Made by a program: the position numbers and the translations under genes. DNA of 64,000 nucleotides from Saprospiraceae bacterium. GTDB lineage: Bacteria; Bacteroidota; Bacteroidia; Chitinophagales; Saprospiraceae. The first letter of the stretch is position 1. Each line of letters starts with the position of its first letter. The stretch is taken from positions 62,001-126,000 of the forward strand of contig JANQQI010000075.1 of NCBI GenBank assembly GCA_028285085.1, in the 5' to 3' direction. Positions 9,166 through 18,600 of this stretch are shown here, piece by piece. The notes under the pieces are model-generated. The model was not told the origin of the DNA. It saw only the letters and a list, made by a program, of their open reading frames with translations, and did not search any database.

Positions 9166-9897
9166 CTACCACTTTCTTCTTTCTAACGATAATCGGGTCA
9201 GTATCACAAAAAAGGTAATGACACTCAAAAAGTATATAAGATTTCGGGTATCAATAATGCCCCGACTAATAGATTGGTAGTGGTAATCAATGCCCAGCAT
9301 TTGTACCACATCATCTACTTTTCCAACAAAAATGGGAATCCGGCTAAGAAAGTCGAAGGCCCAAAAGAAAAGAAAACATAGAAAAGTGGCCAAAACAAAA
9401 GCCACGATCTGATTCGCTGTCAGTGAGGATGCAAATAGTCCAATGGCTACAAACACGGCTCCTAAAAAGACCAATCCAATGTAGCTCCCCATAATTGCTC
9501 CCGAGTCCAAATTGCCGGGAGGCGATCCAAGCTGATGGACGGTGTAATAATACAATAAGGTGGGCAGCAGGGCAAAAATGACTAAGCCCAGTGCTGCGAA
9601 GAACTTACCCAGAATAATCTCAATATCGTGAAGCGGTCGCGTTGTCAAGAGCTCAATAGTGCCCGTCTGCTGCTCCTCGGCAAATAGACGCATCGTGATT
9701 GCCGGTATCAAAAACATAAAGATCATTGGTGCTATTCCAAAAAGCTGTTCCAGTGTCGCATAATTGTAATCCAGTAAGCTCGTATCGGGGAATACCCACA
9801 TGGTCAGGCCCGTAATCACCAGAAACACACCGATCACAATGTAGCCGATCAGCGAACTAAAAAAAGCGTTGATTTCTTTTCTGAATATACTCAGCAT
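9166..9897 (-). CDS. gldF: Gliding-motility ABC transporter permease GldF
   Basis: 243 residues, ABC-2-type permease with about six transmembrane segments. It opens with FRKEINAFFSSLIGYIVIG, characteristic of GldF/NosY-type permeases. The loop RLFAEEQQTGTIELLTTRPL is the conserved cytoplasmic coupling region that contacts the ATPase. Partner of GldA (ATPase, 10592) and GldG (7429) by gene order and family. An unrelated secreted-protein gene is inserted between gldA and gldF, with only a 7-nt gap to gldF, so the set still looks like one operon. Confidence 0.9.
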   Translation of the reverse strand: MLSIFRKEINAFFSSLIGYIVIGVFLVITGLTMWVFPDTSLLDYNYATLEQLFGIAPMIFMFLIPAITMRLFAEEQQTGTIELLTTRPLHDIEIILGKFFAALGLVIFALLPTLLYYYTVHQLGSPPGNLDSGAIMGSYIGLVFLGAVFVAIGLFASSLTANQIVAFVLATFLCFLFFWAFDFLSRIPIFVGKVDDVVQMLGIDYHYQSISRGIIDTRNLIYFLSVITFFVILTRLSLERRKW

Positions 9898-9904
9898 ATG
9901 TTTC

Positions 9905-10582
9905 TCATTCTTCTAGATAAGCCGCATTGCGATCGACATAAATCAACAGGCATTGAAACAACTTCTCTTGTGCTTCTGCCTCCGTTAAATCCGCAATCGT
10001 CCGTAGTAGTTGTTGATCATCCTTGATCCATTCCCGGAAATTATTTACTGTAAATTTTGCGATTTCACCATTTTCAAAATTGAGCATCCACTCGTTTTTC
10101 ACCTTGCGTGTTCGCTCCACCTGCCCAACTTGAAAGGGCCGACCAGTCAAAGGGTTATACACTGGCATTCTCAACATCACTTGTTCCTCGGTCTCATAAC
10201 TGTAATAACAAATTTTGCCGCGCAGGCGCAAGCCGGCAAAGATGGGAAGTGTTTTTTGAGTGGCGCCGCGGGGTAAGCGGATATAAGGAATCCCTCCGAG
10301 GCTAAAGCCCCAAATGGCATCCAAGTCTACACGTTCGATGCCGTCCGCTTGGGTAGCTTCAACGTATTCAACTTGCGCGAGGAATGTTTGAGGATTGCTA
10401 AAAATACTGACCCGCAGGCTGTCCCAGGAATAGCTAGGCTGATTTCGTTTGAAATCATCAAAGGTAAGATAGATCCCGTCCTTAAACTGATAGTTTTTGC
10501 TCAGACGCAAAGAGTCTGCCTGTGCACTCGCAAAAACGGTCCATCCCAAGAGTAAGCCAAGTAGAAGTATTTTTTTCCGCAT
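9905..10582 (-). CDS. Unknown secreted protein embedded in the gld operon
   Basis: 225 residues with a clear Sec signal peptide (KKILLLGLLLGWTVFASAQA, cleavage after ASA) and no other membrane segment. The mature part is beta-rich with features such as GIYLTFDDFKRNQPSY, WGFSLGGIPYIRLPRGA and WMLNFENGEIAKFTVNNF, and ends in a short helical region. I do not recognise a named family. The gap to gldF is 7 nt and the gap to the gldA stop is 9 nt, so it should be co-expressed with the gliding ABC transporter. A periplasmic accessory role is possible but is inference from position alone. Confidence 0.75.
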   Translation of the reverse strand: MRKKILLLGLLLGWTVFASAQADSLRLSKNYQFKDGIYLTFDDFKRNQPSYSWDSLRVSIFSNPQTFLAQVEYVEATQADGIERVDLDAIWGFSLGGIPYIRLPRGATQKTLPIFAGLRLRGKICYYSYETEEQVMLRMPVYNPLTGRPFQVGQVERTRKVKNEWMLNFENGEIAKFTVNNFREWIKDDQQLLRTIADLTEAEAQEKLFQCLLIYVDRNAAYLEE

Positions 10583-10591
10583 ACGTTTCTT

Positions 10592-11500
10592 TTAATTCGC
10601 CGTTAGGAGTTGGAAAACATCCTCGACGCTCGATACCTCTTGTTCCATCTCGATAATCGTGAGCTTTTGATCCACTGCGTAGTGAAAAATTGCAGGGCGA
10701 ATGTCATTTTCCAAAGCAGTGCTCAACAACCATTGTCCTTGTTCATTTTGCCGAACGGCTTTGACTTTCGGAATAGTTGAGAGTTGTTTGGCTGATGCTT
10801 TTTCCAAGAATTCTACGCGCACTAAGTTTTCACCCTGTACTCTGGTTTTTAGCACCTCAATCGAATCGTTTGCAACCAGTTTTCCTCGGTTAATGATCAC
10901 CACCCGATCACAAAGTGCCTGGACTTCCTGCATGATATGGGAAGAAAAGATCACCGTTTTTTCCTGACCGAGGGTTTTAATGAGTTGTCGGATTTCAATG
11001 AGCTGATTAGGATCAAGTCCAGAAGTTGGCTCATCAAGAATTAAAACTTTGGGATCGTGTAGCATCGCTTGTGCTAAACCAACCCGCTGACGATATCCCT
11101 TGGATAGCGCACCGATAAGTTTTCGCTGCTCGCGTTCTAGCCCAGTGACTTCGATCATCTCCGCAACGCGCTGCTTTTTGCGATTAATTTTATGCAAACC
11201 AGCTACAAATTCGAGATACTCTCGTACATACATATCCTTATACAAAGGATTATGCTCGGGTAGATAACCGATATGGCGGCGTACTTCAATGGGTTGTGTG
11301 GCCGTATCAAAGCCATTGACAGTTACTTTGCCTTCTGTGGGAGGAATAAAACAGGTGATGATTTTCATCGTGGTGGTCTTCCCCGCTCCGTTTGGACCTA
11401 AAAAACCAAGCACTTCTCCCTGTTGGGCAGTGAAGTTAATCTGATCTACCGCTTTTTGTGTTCCGTAAATCTTCGTTAATTGCTCGACAGTAACTGACAT
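10592..11500 (-). CDS. gldA: Gliding-motility ABC transporter ATP-binding protein GldA
   Basis: 302 residues, ABC ATPase of the drug/gliding type. Walker A is GPNGAGKTT at 35-43. The signature region is LSKGYRQRVGLAQAM and Walker B is VLILDEPTSGLDP, followed by the switch His in FSSHIMQEV. A C-terminal extension of about 80 residues is typical of GldA/CcmA-like ATPases. The frame is open upstream to 11557, but the ATG at 11500 gives the family N-terminus (MSVTVEQLTKIYG). It also lies about 37 nt downstream of a perfect -7 box (TACTTTTG). First gene of the gld operon. Confidence 0.92.
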   Translation of the reverse strand: MSVTVEQLTKIYGTQKAVDQINFTAQQGEVLGFLGPNGAGKTTTMKIITCFIPPTEGKVTVNGFDTATQPIEVRRHIGYLPEHNPLYKDMYVREYLEFVAGLHKINRKKQRVAEMIEVTGLEREQRKLIGALSKGYRQRVGLAQAMLHDPKVLILDEPTSGLDPNQLIEIRQLIKTLGQEKTVIFSSHIMQEVQALCDRVVIINRGKLVANDSIEVLKTRVQGENLVRVEFLEKASAKQLSTIPKVKAVRQNEQGQWLLSTALENDIRPAIFHYAVDQKLTIIEMEQEVSSVEDVFQLLTAN

Positions 11501-11536
11501 CTTTTCACCAATCTGTTTATATCCAGTCGCAAAACG

Positions 11537-11563
11537 CAAAAGTACTAAAATTAGCATGCTGCA
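11537..11563 (-). promoter_or_regulatory. Promoter of the gld operon
   Basis: On the minus strand TACTTTTG (11537-11544) matches TAnnTTTG exactly, and a TTGG lies about 20 nt upstream as a -33 element. The box is followed by CG, as at secDF, ftsX and the TPR gene. It would give a leader of about 30 nt before the gldA ATG at 11500. Confidence 0.6.
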
Positions 11564-11578
11564 CCAAGTGATTCCTCA

Positions 11579-11629
11579 GTGTGAAATAGCTTGAATTCAA
11601 ACGCTGCCTTTTTGAGAATTGTTTCACAC
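11579..11629. repeat. Spaced inverted repeat upstream of the gld promoter
   Basis: GTGTGAAA (11579-11586) is repeated in inverted form as TTTCACAC (11622-11629), with the 10-bp palindrome TTGAATTCAA at 11591-11600 between them. It lies just upstream of the gldA promoter, so an operator is possible. The arms are short and chance is not excluded. Confidence 0.35.
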
Positions 11630-11792
11630 AATGAAGATAGGCATTGACATTATCGCAATTACTTTTTACTCGGTGCTTTGATTGTTTTAAAGATTTGTTA
11701 AAATTGTCACCTCTAAAACATTAAAATGAGGTCGTATGAAACAGAAAGGGTTGTAGATCAGTTGTAATAACCGAAAATCAAAACCAATAACC

Positions 11793-12938
11793 ATGCTGCC
11801 ACTGCGTATTTTTTCTTTCCTTCTAACGGCCACCTTATTTGTGGCTTGTACTTCTTCTACCCCTAATTCGACGGCTGATAGCTCTGATACATCTCCTTCC
11901 GCGGTACAAGTATCAGAAACTCTTCCGCCAGCTACAACCTCTAGCTCGACGGATGAATCAGAAGATCCGACTACAGTCAGCAAAACTTCTCAAGAAACAA
12001 CTGATCCTGTCAGTGCTCCACCTACTCAGGCTGACGAAACGCCAAAGGCTAAAACCGTTTCAGAAAAAACGGCCACGAAAGCAAACAAGCAGAAAGCCGT
12101 TCAGGTAAACGAGCAAAAAGAAGCATTGACTTCAGAAGTTGAAGAAGTAGCCCCTGTAGAGGCCCCCAAAAAAGAAAAAGTCAAAGAAAGTGCCCCTAGT
12201 ACAACTATTGAAAAGCCAAGCACCACAGTGGCTAATACCTCAACACCAGCGACTACGGTGAGCCAACCTGAGCCCGTCAAAGAAGTCGTTAAGCCAGTTG
12301 CTTTACACGATGAGTGGGATCAAATGTTGCGTCAGTACGTTAGCTCAAGTGGTAAGGTCAATTACAATGGTTTTAAAGCTAGCGAAGCCCAGTTGGACCA
12401 ATATTTAGATAAGCTTTCCAGCAATCCGATCCAGTCTTCCTGGTCACGCCAAAAGAAGATGGCCTACTGGATTAATGCTTATAATGCGTTTACGATTAAG
12501 TTGATTCTGAAAAACTATCCCGTGAAGAGCATCACCGACTTGCACGGTGGCAAACCGTGGGATGTCAAATGGATCAAACTCGGGAATAAGACCTATACCT
12601 TGAATAATATTGAGAATGACATCTTGCGCCCACAATACAAAGACGCACGCATTCACTTTGCAGTCAATTGTGCCGCAAAATCATGTCCTCCAATTCTCAA
12701 TCGTGCCTGGACTGCCGACAATTTGGAGCGAAATCTGGAAAAACAGGCAAAAAAGTTTGTCAACGACAAAAGTTTTAATGCGATTTCTTCCAAAAAAATA
12801 GAAATTTCCAAGATATTTGAGTGGTATTCTGGCGATTTTGGCGATATTGTTGTTTATTTGAATAAGTATTCTAATGTGAAGATTGATAAAGGCGCCAAAG
12901 TGAGTTACAAAGAATACAACTGGCAATTGAATAAATGA
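11793..12938 (+). CDS. DUF547 domain lipoprotein
   Basis: 381 residues. The N-terminus has a lipoprotein signal with lipobox LFVAC (Cys20). A long low-complexity Ser/Thr/Pro/Lys/Glu linker (about 21-165) follows, probably reaching away from the outer membrane. The C-terminal half is a DUF547 domain with the family motifs WINAYNAFTIKLILKNYPV, GGKPWDVKWI and HFAVNCAAKSCPPI, with paired cysteines. DUF547 proteins have a cysteine-protease-like arrangement, but no activity is established and none is claimed here. The linker is unusually long for the family. Ends in a rho-independent terminator at 12965. Confidence 0.85.
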   Translation: MLPLRIFSFLLTATLFVACTSSTPNSTADSSDTSPSAVQVSETLPPATTSSSTDESEDPTTVSKTSQETTDPVSAPPTQADETPKAKTVSEKTATKANKQKAVQVNEQKEALTSEVEEVAPVEAPKKEKVKESAPSTTIEKPSTTVANTSTPATTVSQPEPVKEVVKPVALHDEWDQMLRQYVSSSGKVNYNGFKASEAQLDQYLDKLSSNPIQSSWSRQKKMAYWINAYNAFTIKLILKNYPVKSITDLHGGKPWDVKWIKLGNKTYTLNNIENDILRPQYKDARIHFAVNCAAKSCPPILNRAWTADNLERNLEKQAKKFVNDKSFNAISSKKIEISKIFEWYSGDFGDIVVYLNKYSNVKIDKGAKVSYKEYNWQLNK

Positions 12939-12964
12939 TTTTTTTTCATAGCTTTAGTTTTAGG

Positions 12965-13000
12965 GCGCAACCATCTCCTTTCCGGTTGCGTCTTTTTTTT
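12965..13000 (+). terminator. Rho-independent terminator after the DUF547 gene
   Basis: A perfect 7-bp stem CGCAACC (12966-12972) / GGTTGCG (12984-12990) is followed directly by TC and eight T (12991-13000). Confidence 0.8.
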
Positions 13001-13066
13001 GCCTAGTATTTTCCTTCTGTTTCCCGAACCACTGGTTTATCAAAGAAGCTTTTTATCTTGCTGTCC

Positions 13067-13594
13067 ATGAATTCGTATCGGAAGCATCGACTTGGCAGGG
13101 TACTCTTTATGGTGTTACTGACTTGGCTAATTGTCAGTAGCTGCCAACCAGAAGCACGCCTCTCCCCTACACTTCCAAAATCAGGCCAGCAAATTGATAA
13201 AATTTACGGATTTATTGCCGAGCAAATAGTCGAGTTCTACCACGCGGATACTTTAATCCAAGTTTTTGATTCTATCAGGTTGTCGGAGCAGTTTCCTCCC
13301 GGCATTTATAGCTGGCAGACACCCTTTAGCTTCGGTGATACTTCTCAGTCTTATTATTTAGTTTTTGATCGAACGGAAGAGGCGCACCTTCAGCAAATTC
13401 AATTGCCCAGTACTGCGGTAGATTTTACGTTTAAATCACAGACCAAAGTATTCATTTTCCCAAATGATCCCCGACATAGTGGTCACTTGGCACCTATCTA
13501 CCCCGGAGGCCCCGAAAGTAGTGTTCGCTACGGCCGCCTCCTCCGAGAACTGGCAACCCATTTTCCTCAATTTCAAAATGCAAAGACCCAATGA
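13067..13594 (+). CDS. Small lipoprotein of unknown function
   Basis: 175 residues. The frame is open from a TTG at 13058, but the ATG at 13067 is the better start. A basic N-terminus (NSYRKHRLGR) and a hydrophobic stretch lead to lipobox VSSC, so it is a predicted lipoprotein. The rest has no motif I recognise; it appears soluble and beta-rich, with a conserved-looking SVRYGRLLRELATHFP end. Its TGA overlaps the ATG of the next gene (ATGA at 13591), so the two are translationally coupled. That coupling to a cytoplasmic dehydrogenase is functionally unexplained. Confidence 0.65.
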   Translation: MNSYRKHRLGRVLFMVLLTWLIVSSCQPEARLSPTLPKSGQQIDKIYGFIAEQIVEFYHADTLIQVFDSIRLSEQFPPGIYSWQTPFSFGDTSQSYYLVFDRTEEAHLQQIQLPSTAVDFTFKSQTKVFIFPNDPRHSGHLAPIYPGGPESSVRYGRLLRELATHFPQFQNAKTQ

Positions 13595-14544
13595 AAATTG
13601 TTATCCTCGATGGTTACACCGCTAATCCCGGCGATCTCAGCTGGGACCATTTTCACGCCCTCGGCGAAGTCACTATTTACGATCGCACAGCCCCCGAGGA
13701 TACCCTGAATCGCTGCGCCGGCGCGGAGATCATTGTGGTCAATAAGCATCTCATTACTGCAGAACTGATCCGCCAACTTCCCCAGCTGCGTTGTATTTGT
13801 GTCACCGCCACCGGCTTTAATAATGTCGATACGACGGCAGCGCGAGCAGCCAATATTCCCGTTTGTAATGTCGTTGGCTACAGCACCCCCGCAGTCGTTC
13901 AGCACGTCTTTGCTTTAGTGTTCACCTTGACGAATAAATGCCAATTGCATCACGACAGCGTCCAAGCGGGTGACTGGAGTAGATCGCTTGATTTTTCCTA
14001 TCAGTTAGCCCCTATCAAGGAATTATCTGGCTTAACGATGGGGATTTACGGTTTTGGTCGGATCGGGCAAGGGGTTGCAGCCGTCGCTCAAGCCTTTGGG
14101 ATGTCGATACTCACTACGCATAAACATCCCGAGCGAGATGCACGACCGGGGGTACGTTTTGTGGATTTGGAAACCTTATTCTCGGAGAGCGATATTATCA
14201 GTCTGCACGCGCCATTGAGTTCCAGCAATCGAGAGATCGTCAATGCCAGTTTACTACAACGCATGCGACCAACAGCCTATTTAATCAATACCGGGCGAGG
14301 TCCCTTGATCAACGAGCAGGATTTAGCCGAAGCTCTGAAACGTGGGTTGCTGGCTGGTGCGGGGCTGGATGTTCTTTCCGAGGAGCCACCAAGTGCAGAT
14401 AATCCCCTCATCGATGCGCCCAATTGTATTATCACCCCACATAACGCCTGGGGCAGTCGTGATGCCCGGGCCCGGCTCTTGGCCGATACCGTTGAAAATA
14501 TTCAGGGATTCCAAAACGATCAGCCGCGCAATGTGGTCAACTAA
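13591..14544 (+). CDS. D-2-hydroxyacid dehydrogenase (glycerate dehydrogenase-like)
   Basis: 317 residues, NAD-dependent D-isomer-specific 2-hydroxyacid dehydrogenase. The N-terminal catalytic half includes VTATGFNNVD. The Rossmann loop is YGFGRIGQGVAA. The catalytic Arg lies in INTGRGPLINE, the Glu in LDVLSEEPP, and the catalytic His in ITPHNAWGS. The closest named group is glycerate/hydroxypyruvate reductase-like, but substrate specificity cannot be fixed from sequence. It overlaps the upstream lipoprotein gene by 4 nt and is convergent with the LysM gene. Confidence 0.88.
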   Translation: MKIVILDGYTANPGDLSWDHFHALGEVTIYDRTAPEDTLNRCAGAEIIVVNKHLITAELIRQLPQLRCICVTATGFNNVDTTAARAANIPVCNVVGYSTPAVVQHVFALVFTLTNKCQLHHDSVQAGDWSRSLDFSYQLAPIKELSGLTMGIYGFGRIGQGVAAVAQAFGMSILTTHKHPERDARPGVRFVDLETLFSESDIISLHAPLSSSNREIVNASLLQRMRPTAYLINTGRGPLINEQDLAEALKRGLLAGAGLDVLSEEPPSADNPLIDAPNCIITPHNAWGSRDARARLLADTVENIQGFQNDQPRNVVN

Positions 14545-14590
14545 GCGTTTATAGACCAATTAATCATTTCCAAATAAGCTATAGTGCATC

Positions 14591-14624
14591 AAAAAAGCCA
14601 CTTGCAAATGCAAATGGCCTTTCT
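14591..14624. terminator. Bidirectional terminator between convergent genes
   Basis: A near-perfect hairpin GCCACTTGC / GCAAATGGC (14597-14618, one mismatch, 4-nt loop) is flanked by six A on the left and CTTTCT on the right. It can serve both the dehydrogenase gene (plus) and, better, the LysM gene (minus), where the A run reads as T6. Confidence 0.6.
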
Positions 14625-14647
14625 GAACTGTATGTCTTTATGGTTGA

Positions 14648-15136
14648 TTACTCAATGGTAGGGATACGTAATGATTGTCCCGGATAAATAAGATTAGGAT
14701 CTTTAAGCATGGGCTGATTAGCCTCAAAAATTGCCTTGTATTTAGAGGCATCGCCATAGTATTTCTTAGCGATTTTAGAAAGACTATCACCGCGCTTTAC
14801 GGTGTAAAACTGAGCAGGAGGCTCAGGGTTTGTAACGGAGATACGATCATCTACGGATGAAATACCGGATACATTTCCTAAAGCCAAAATTACTTTCTCT
14901 TTATCTGCTTGCGAGTGCGCTTGACCGTAAACGGTTACGACCTCATCGTGTAAATCTACTTCTAAGTTTTCAATTTTCAATCCCAAACTATCGACTACGC
15001 CACGCAACAATACTAGCTTTTGCTGGCGGAGCAATTCTTCTTCCATTTTTACTGTTTCGGGCGTCTTTACTGTTTGCGCATTTTTTTTGGTGAGTACTTT
15101 TGATCCAGCACCTTTCAGGAAATCAAATAATCCCAT
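14648..15136 (-). CDS. BON-LysM protein (Kbp/YgaU-like)
   Basis: 162 residues without signal peptide. A BON domain (about 50-105: VVTVYGQAHSQADKEKVI, GISSVDDRI) is followed by a C-terminal LysM domain (YTVKRGDSLSKIAKKYYGD ... IYPGQSLRIP). This is the architecture of E. coli Kbp (YgaU), a cytoplasmic potassium-binding protein. The same function is likely but not proven here. The N-terminus GLFDFLKGAGSKVL is typical of the family. Single-gene unit, convergent with the dehydrogenase gene. Confidence 0.85.
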   Translation of the reverse strand: MGLFDFLKGAGSKVLTKKNAQTVKTPETVKMEEELLRQQKLVLLRGVVDSLGLKIENLEVDLHDEVVTVYGQAHSQADKEKVILALGNVSGISSVDDRISVTNPEPPAQFYTVKRGDSLSKIAKKYYGDASKYKAIFEANQPMLKDPNLIYPGQSLRIPTIE

Positions 15137-15597
15137 AGTTACAACAGGTTTTTAGTTGAGAAATAACGTAATCCACTTGGGAAAGCTGATTAGCGCCGGA
15201 AAAATAGGAACGTTTTAGGAATTAAACAAATTCCTTACTTCGAGTTGTACCTTGGATCATGAAAAAGAAAGCATGAGTCCATTTGTAGCGCCATTTGCCA
15301 TCAAAAAGAGCATTTATCACGCTTATTTTAGAATAATATCTTCAATGTAACTCGTGTAATACTCATTTCAATTAAACCTCCCTGTTAATCACGATCTAGG
15401 ACAGATAATCCCCACGATAAGGTATCATGAGCCATTTGTTCACTTCTTAATATTTTAGACCATAGATTGGCGATGTCCCACCGTCATGATTCGATCCGGC
15501 CTGCTCTTTGTTTTAGACGCAACAAAATTCCGTTTTTTCCGTCTAATGCTTCATAACACAATTTTTTTCAATTCGAGCATTAATAAATTAAAACGTG
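15137..15597. other. Long non-coding gap upstream of secDF
   Basis: About 460 nt separate the divergent LysM and secDF genes. I see no RNA gene and no conserved ORF. It holds a 7-bp inverted repeat, TTAGACG (15513-15519) / CGTCTAA (15540-15546), with a 20-nt A/T-rich loop. A 57-codon ORF (15486-15659) runs into the secDF start and is discussed under findings. Confidence 0.4.
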
Positions 15598-15605
15598 TAT
15601 ATTTG
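15598..15605 (+). promoter_or_regulatory. secDF promoter -7 box
   Basis: TATATTTG, an exact match to TAnnTTTG, followed by CGG, 55 nt before the secDF ATG. The surrounding GTGTATATTT is repeated before the PorE-like gene (19106-19115). A weak TTCG at 15572-15575 is the only -33 candidate. Confidence 0.55.
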
Positions 15606-15660
15606 CGGAGTTTTTTTAAACCCATTTTTCTAACAATTTTTCTAAAAAGTTTATTTTAAC

Positions 15661-18600
15661 ATGCAAGGAAAAGGCATTGTAAAGTTTTTTCTTGTAGTGG
15701 TTTCCCTGATGTGCTTGCTGCAGTACTTCTACATGTATCCTACGTGGAAAGTAGAAAAGGACGCCAAACGGGCTGGTAAACAGGCCGCCACCAGCGTCCC
15801 GATTGATCAACAAGCGGACAAGGAAAAAGCTACAGAAATCGCCTATCTCGACTCGATGGGCTCAGAAACCGTATTCAGTATTCCACTCATCAAGAGCTGG
15901 ACATACGATGACCTCAAATCCAAGCAACTCGCCTTGGGACTCGACCTCAAAGGAGGAATGAGTGTAGTCTTACAGGTAGATTTGCGTGACTTCATCCGGT
16001 CTTTAGCCGGTACTAAAGACAAAACTTTTTTAGAAAAAGCGTTAGATAATGCTGAACTCGCCCAGCAGCAGGGCACTCAGCAAGATTACATCTCCATCTT
16101 TACCGATGAATTCCTAAAACTAACTGATGGAAGCGAACGTGCCCTCGCACAGACCTTCCAGAATCGCAACGAAGAAATTGACCTTGAGTCTTCTTCCGAT
16201 AAAGTACGTGCGGTACTGCGTCAAAAGGCTGACCAGACCGTGTCTCTGACCTACGAACGATTGAAAGATCGTATTGATGAATTGGGTGTCGTCCAGCCGA
16301 ATGTATCGCTGGATGCTGCTCGTGATTTGATTATCGTTGAATTGCCTGGTATCGCTAACCCGGAGCGGGCCCGTAAGTTTCTACAAACTACGGCGAAGCT
16401 CGAATTCTGGGATGTTTACCGCATTTACGATGCTGATGCAAATATTGCACAGAAAATCTACGACGCAGACCAACGCCTAAAGAAGAAAGAGAAAAATAAC
16501 GCTACCGAGGATGAAGAGGAAGAACCTCAATTTACAGTAACACGAGATACGACCTTTGAGATTGACTCAACGGGTAATTTCGTGCTGGATACCAATGGTG
16601 ATAAGATTGTAAAAGATATCGCTATTGATTCTATTGCTACGGATGAACTTGCGTCTTCACAGGCAGGTCCATTGCTCTCTATTCTTCAAGTGAATCCAAC
16701 GGCGAATCCAAATGCCCGTGTATGGCCTTCGGACGCTATCATCGGAATCGCTGAGAAGAACAAGATGAAGCAAGTCGATCAGTATCTGAAAGAGGTACGT
16801 GGTTTGCCAAAGACGCTCGAATTCCGCTGGTCAAATAAACCAGTAGATTGGGGTAGCGAAGAGGCAGGCCTCGACAATTACTACGAGCTCTACGCAATCA
16901 AAAAGCAGCGTAATCGCACTAATGCGCCATTGGAAGGTGATGTTATCACTAACGCCAACGCTAATCCCGATCCGAACACCGGTGAAATCGAAGTCATCCT
17001 TCAGATGAACGGTGAAGGTCGTGGCAAGTGGGCGAAGATGACCGAAGATGCCGCCAAAGACAATCAACGTCCAATCGCCATTGCTTTGGATGACAAAATT
17101 GTCACAGCGCCTAGTGTGAATACCGCAATTACTCAAGGTTCTTCTTCGATCACCGGTGGATTCACCATGACGGAAGCGGAAGACCTTGCGAAAATCCTGC
17201 AAGTTGGTAAGTTGCCAGCAAAGGCGAAGATCATCCAGGAATCCTTGGTAGGTCCGTCTTTGGGAGCTGAGAATATTGCGAGTAGTATCACTTCTCTGGT
17301 CGTTGGGGTATTGCTGGTATTACTATTTATGATGCTGTACTACGGCACAGGTGGTATCGTTTCAATCCTCGCACTGTTCCTGAACCTATTCTTCATCTTC
17401 GGTACCTTGGCCTCACTCGGTACTGTACTGACGCTACCAGGTATTGCGGGTATCGTACTGACCATTGGTATGGCGGTGGATGCTAACGTGATCATCTACG
17501 AGCGGATACGGGAAGAACTTCGGGAAGGTAAGACCCTGTTGATGGCCATCCGCGATGGTTTCCAACATTCTTATTCAGCGATTATTGATGCCAACGTCAC
17601 AACAATCCTGACCGCTATCGTATTGGCTTACTTCGGTCTGGGTCCCATCAAAGGATTCGCCGTTGTATTGATCATCGGTGTGATTTCATCATTATTTACA
17701 GCCGTATTAGTTGGTCGTTTGATGATTGACTGGTGGACAGGCAAAGGTCGCGAAATGAGTTTCTGGACCGGCGTTTCTAAAAATGCCTTTACCAATCTCA
17801 GCATCGACTGGCTTGGCAAACGTAAAATTGCTTACACCATTTCAGGTATTGTCATCGCACTCGGTATTGGTTCTTTCTTTATGCGTGGCTTTGAGCTGGG
17901 CGTTGACTTCAAAGGAGGTTACTCTTACAATGTTCAATTCGAAGAAAGCGTAGAGATTGGTGCTGACGAGTTGCGTACCTCTTTGACTACTGTTTTTGGA
18001 GCTACGCCGGTTGTAAAGGCCGTTAGTAGTGCTAATACTTACAATGTAACGACCAGTTACTTGATCAACGATCCAAGTGATGGCTCAGATTCATTGGCAA
18101 CACGTGCATTGTTCGAAGGTGTTAACGGTGCATTGGGTGGCAACTTGGATTACGATAATTTCAAAGATCCTGATGGCACTGGCACCCACATTACCAGCTC
18201 CAATAAAGTAGGGCCAACAATTGCGGGTGATATCAAACGAAGCTCAGTTTGGGCAACCGTTTTTGCACTCTTGTTGATCTTCCTCTATATTTTCATCCGC
18301 TTTAGCCGTTGGCAATATAGTATGGGAGCCGTCGCGGCCTTGTTCCATGATGTTTTATTCGTACTCAGTATCTTCTCTCTATTCCATGGTATCCTACCAT
18401 TCTCAATGGAGATTGATCAAAACCTGATTGCGGCAATCCTGACGGTGATTGGTTACTCGATCAACGATACCGTGGTTGTATTTGACCGTATTCGTGAGTT
18501 TATGAATAATTACACCAAGCGAACCAAGGAAGAAATCATCAATATGGCGATCAACAGTACGATCAGCCGTACCGTGATTACCTCGTTGACGACCTTATTC

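Noticed and set aside
13058..13066. TTG start giving three extra residues on the small lipoprotein
   Set aside because: An ATG at 13067 gives a normal basic N-terminus before the lipobox.
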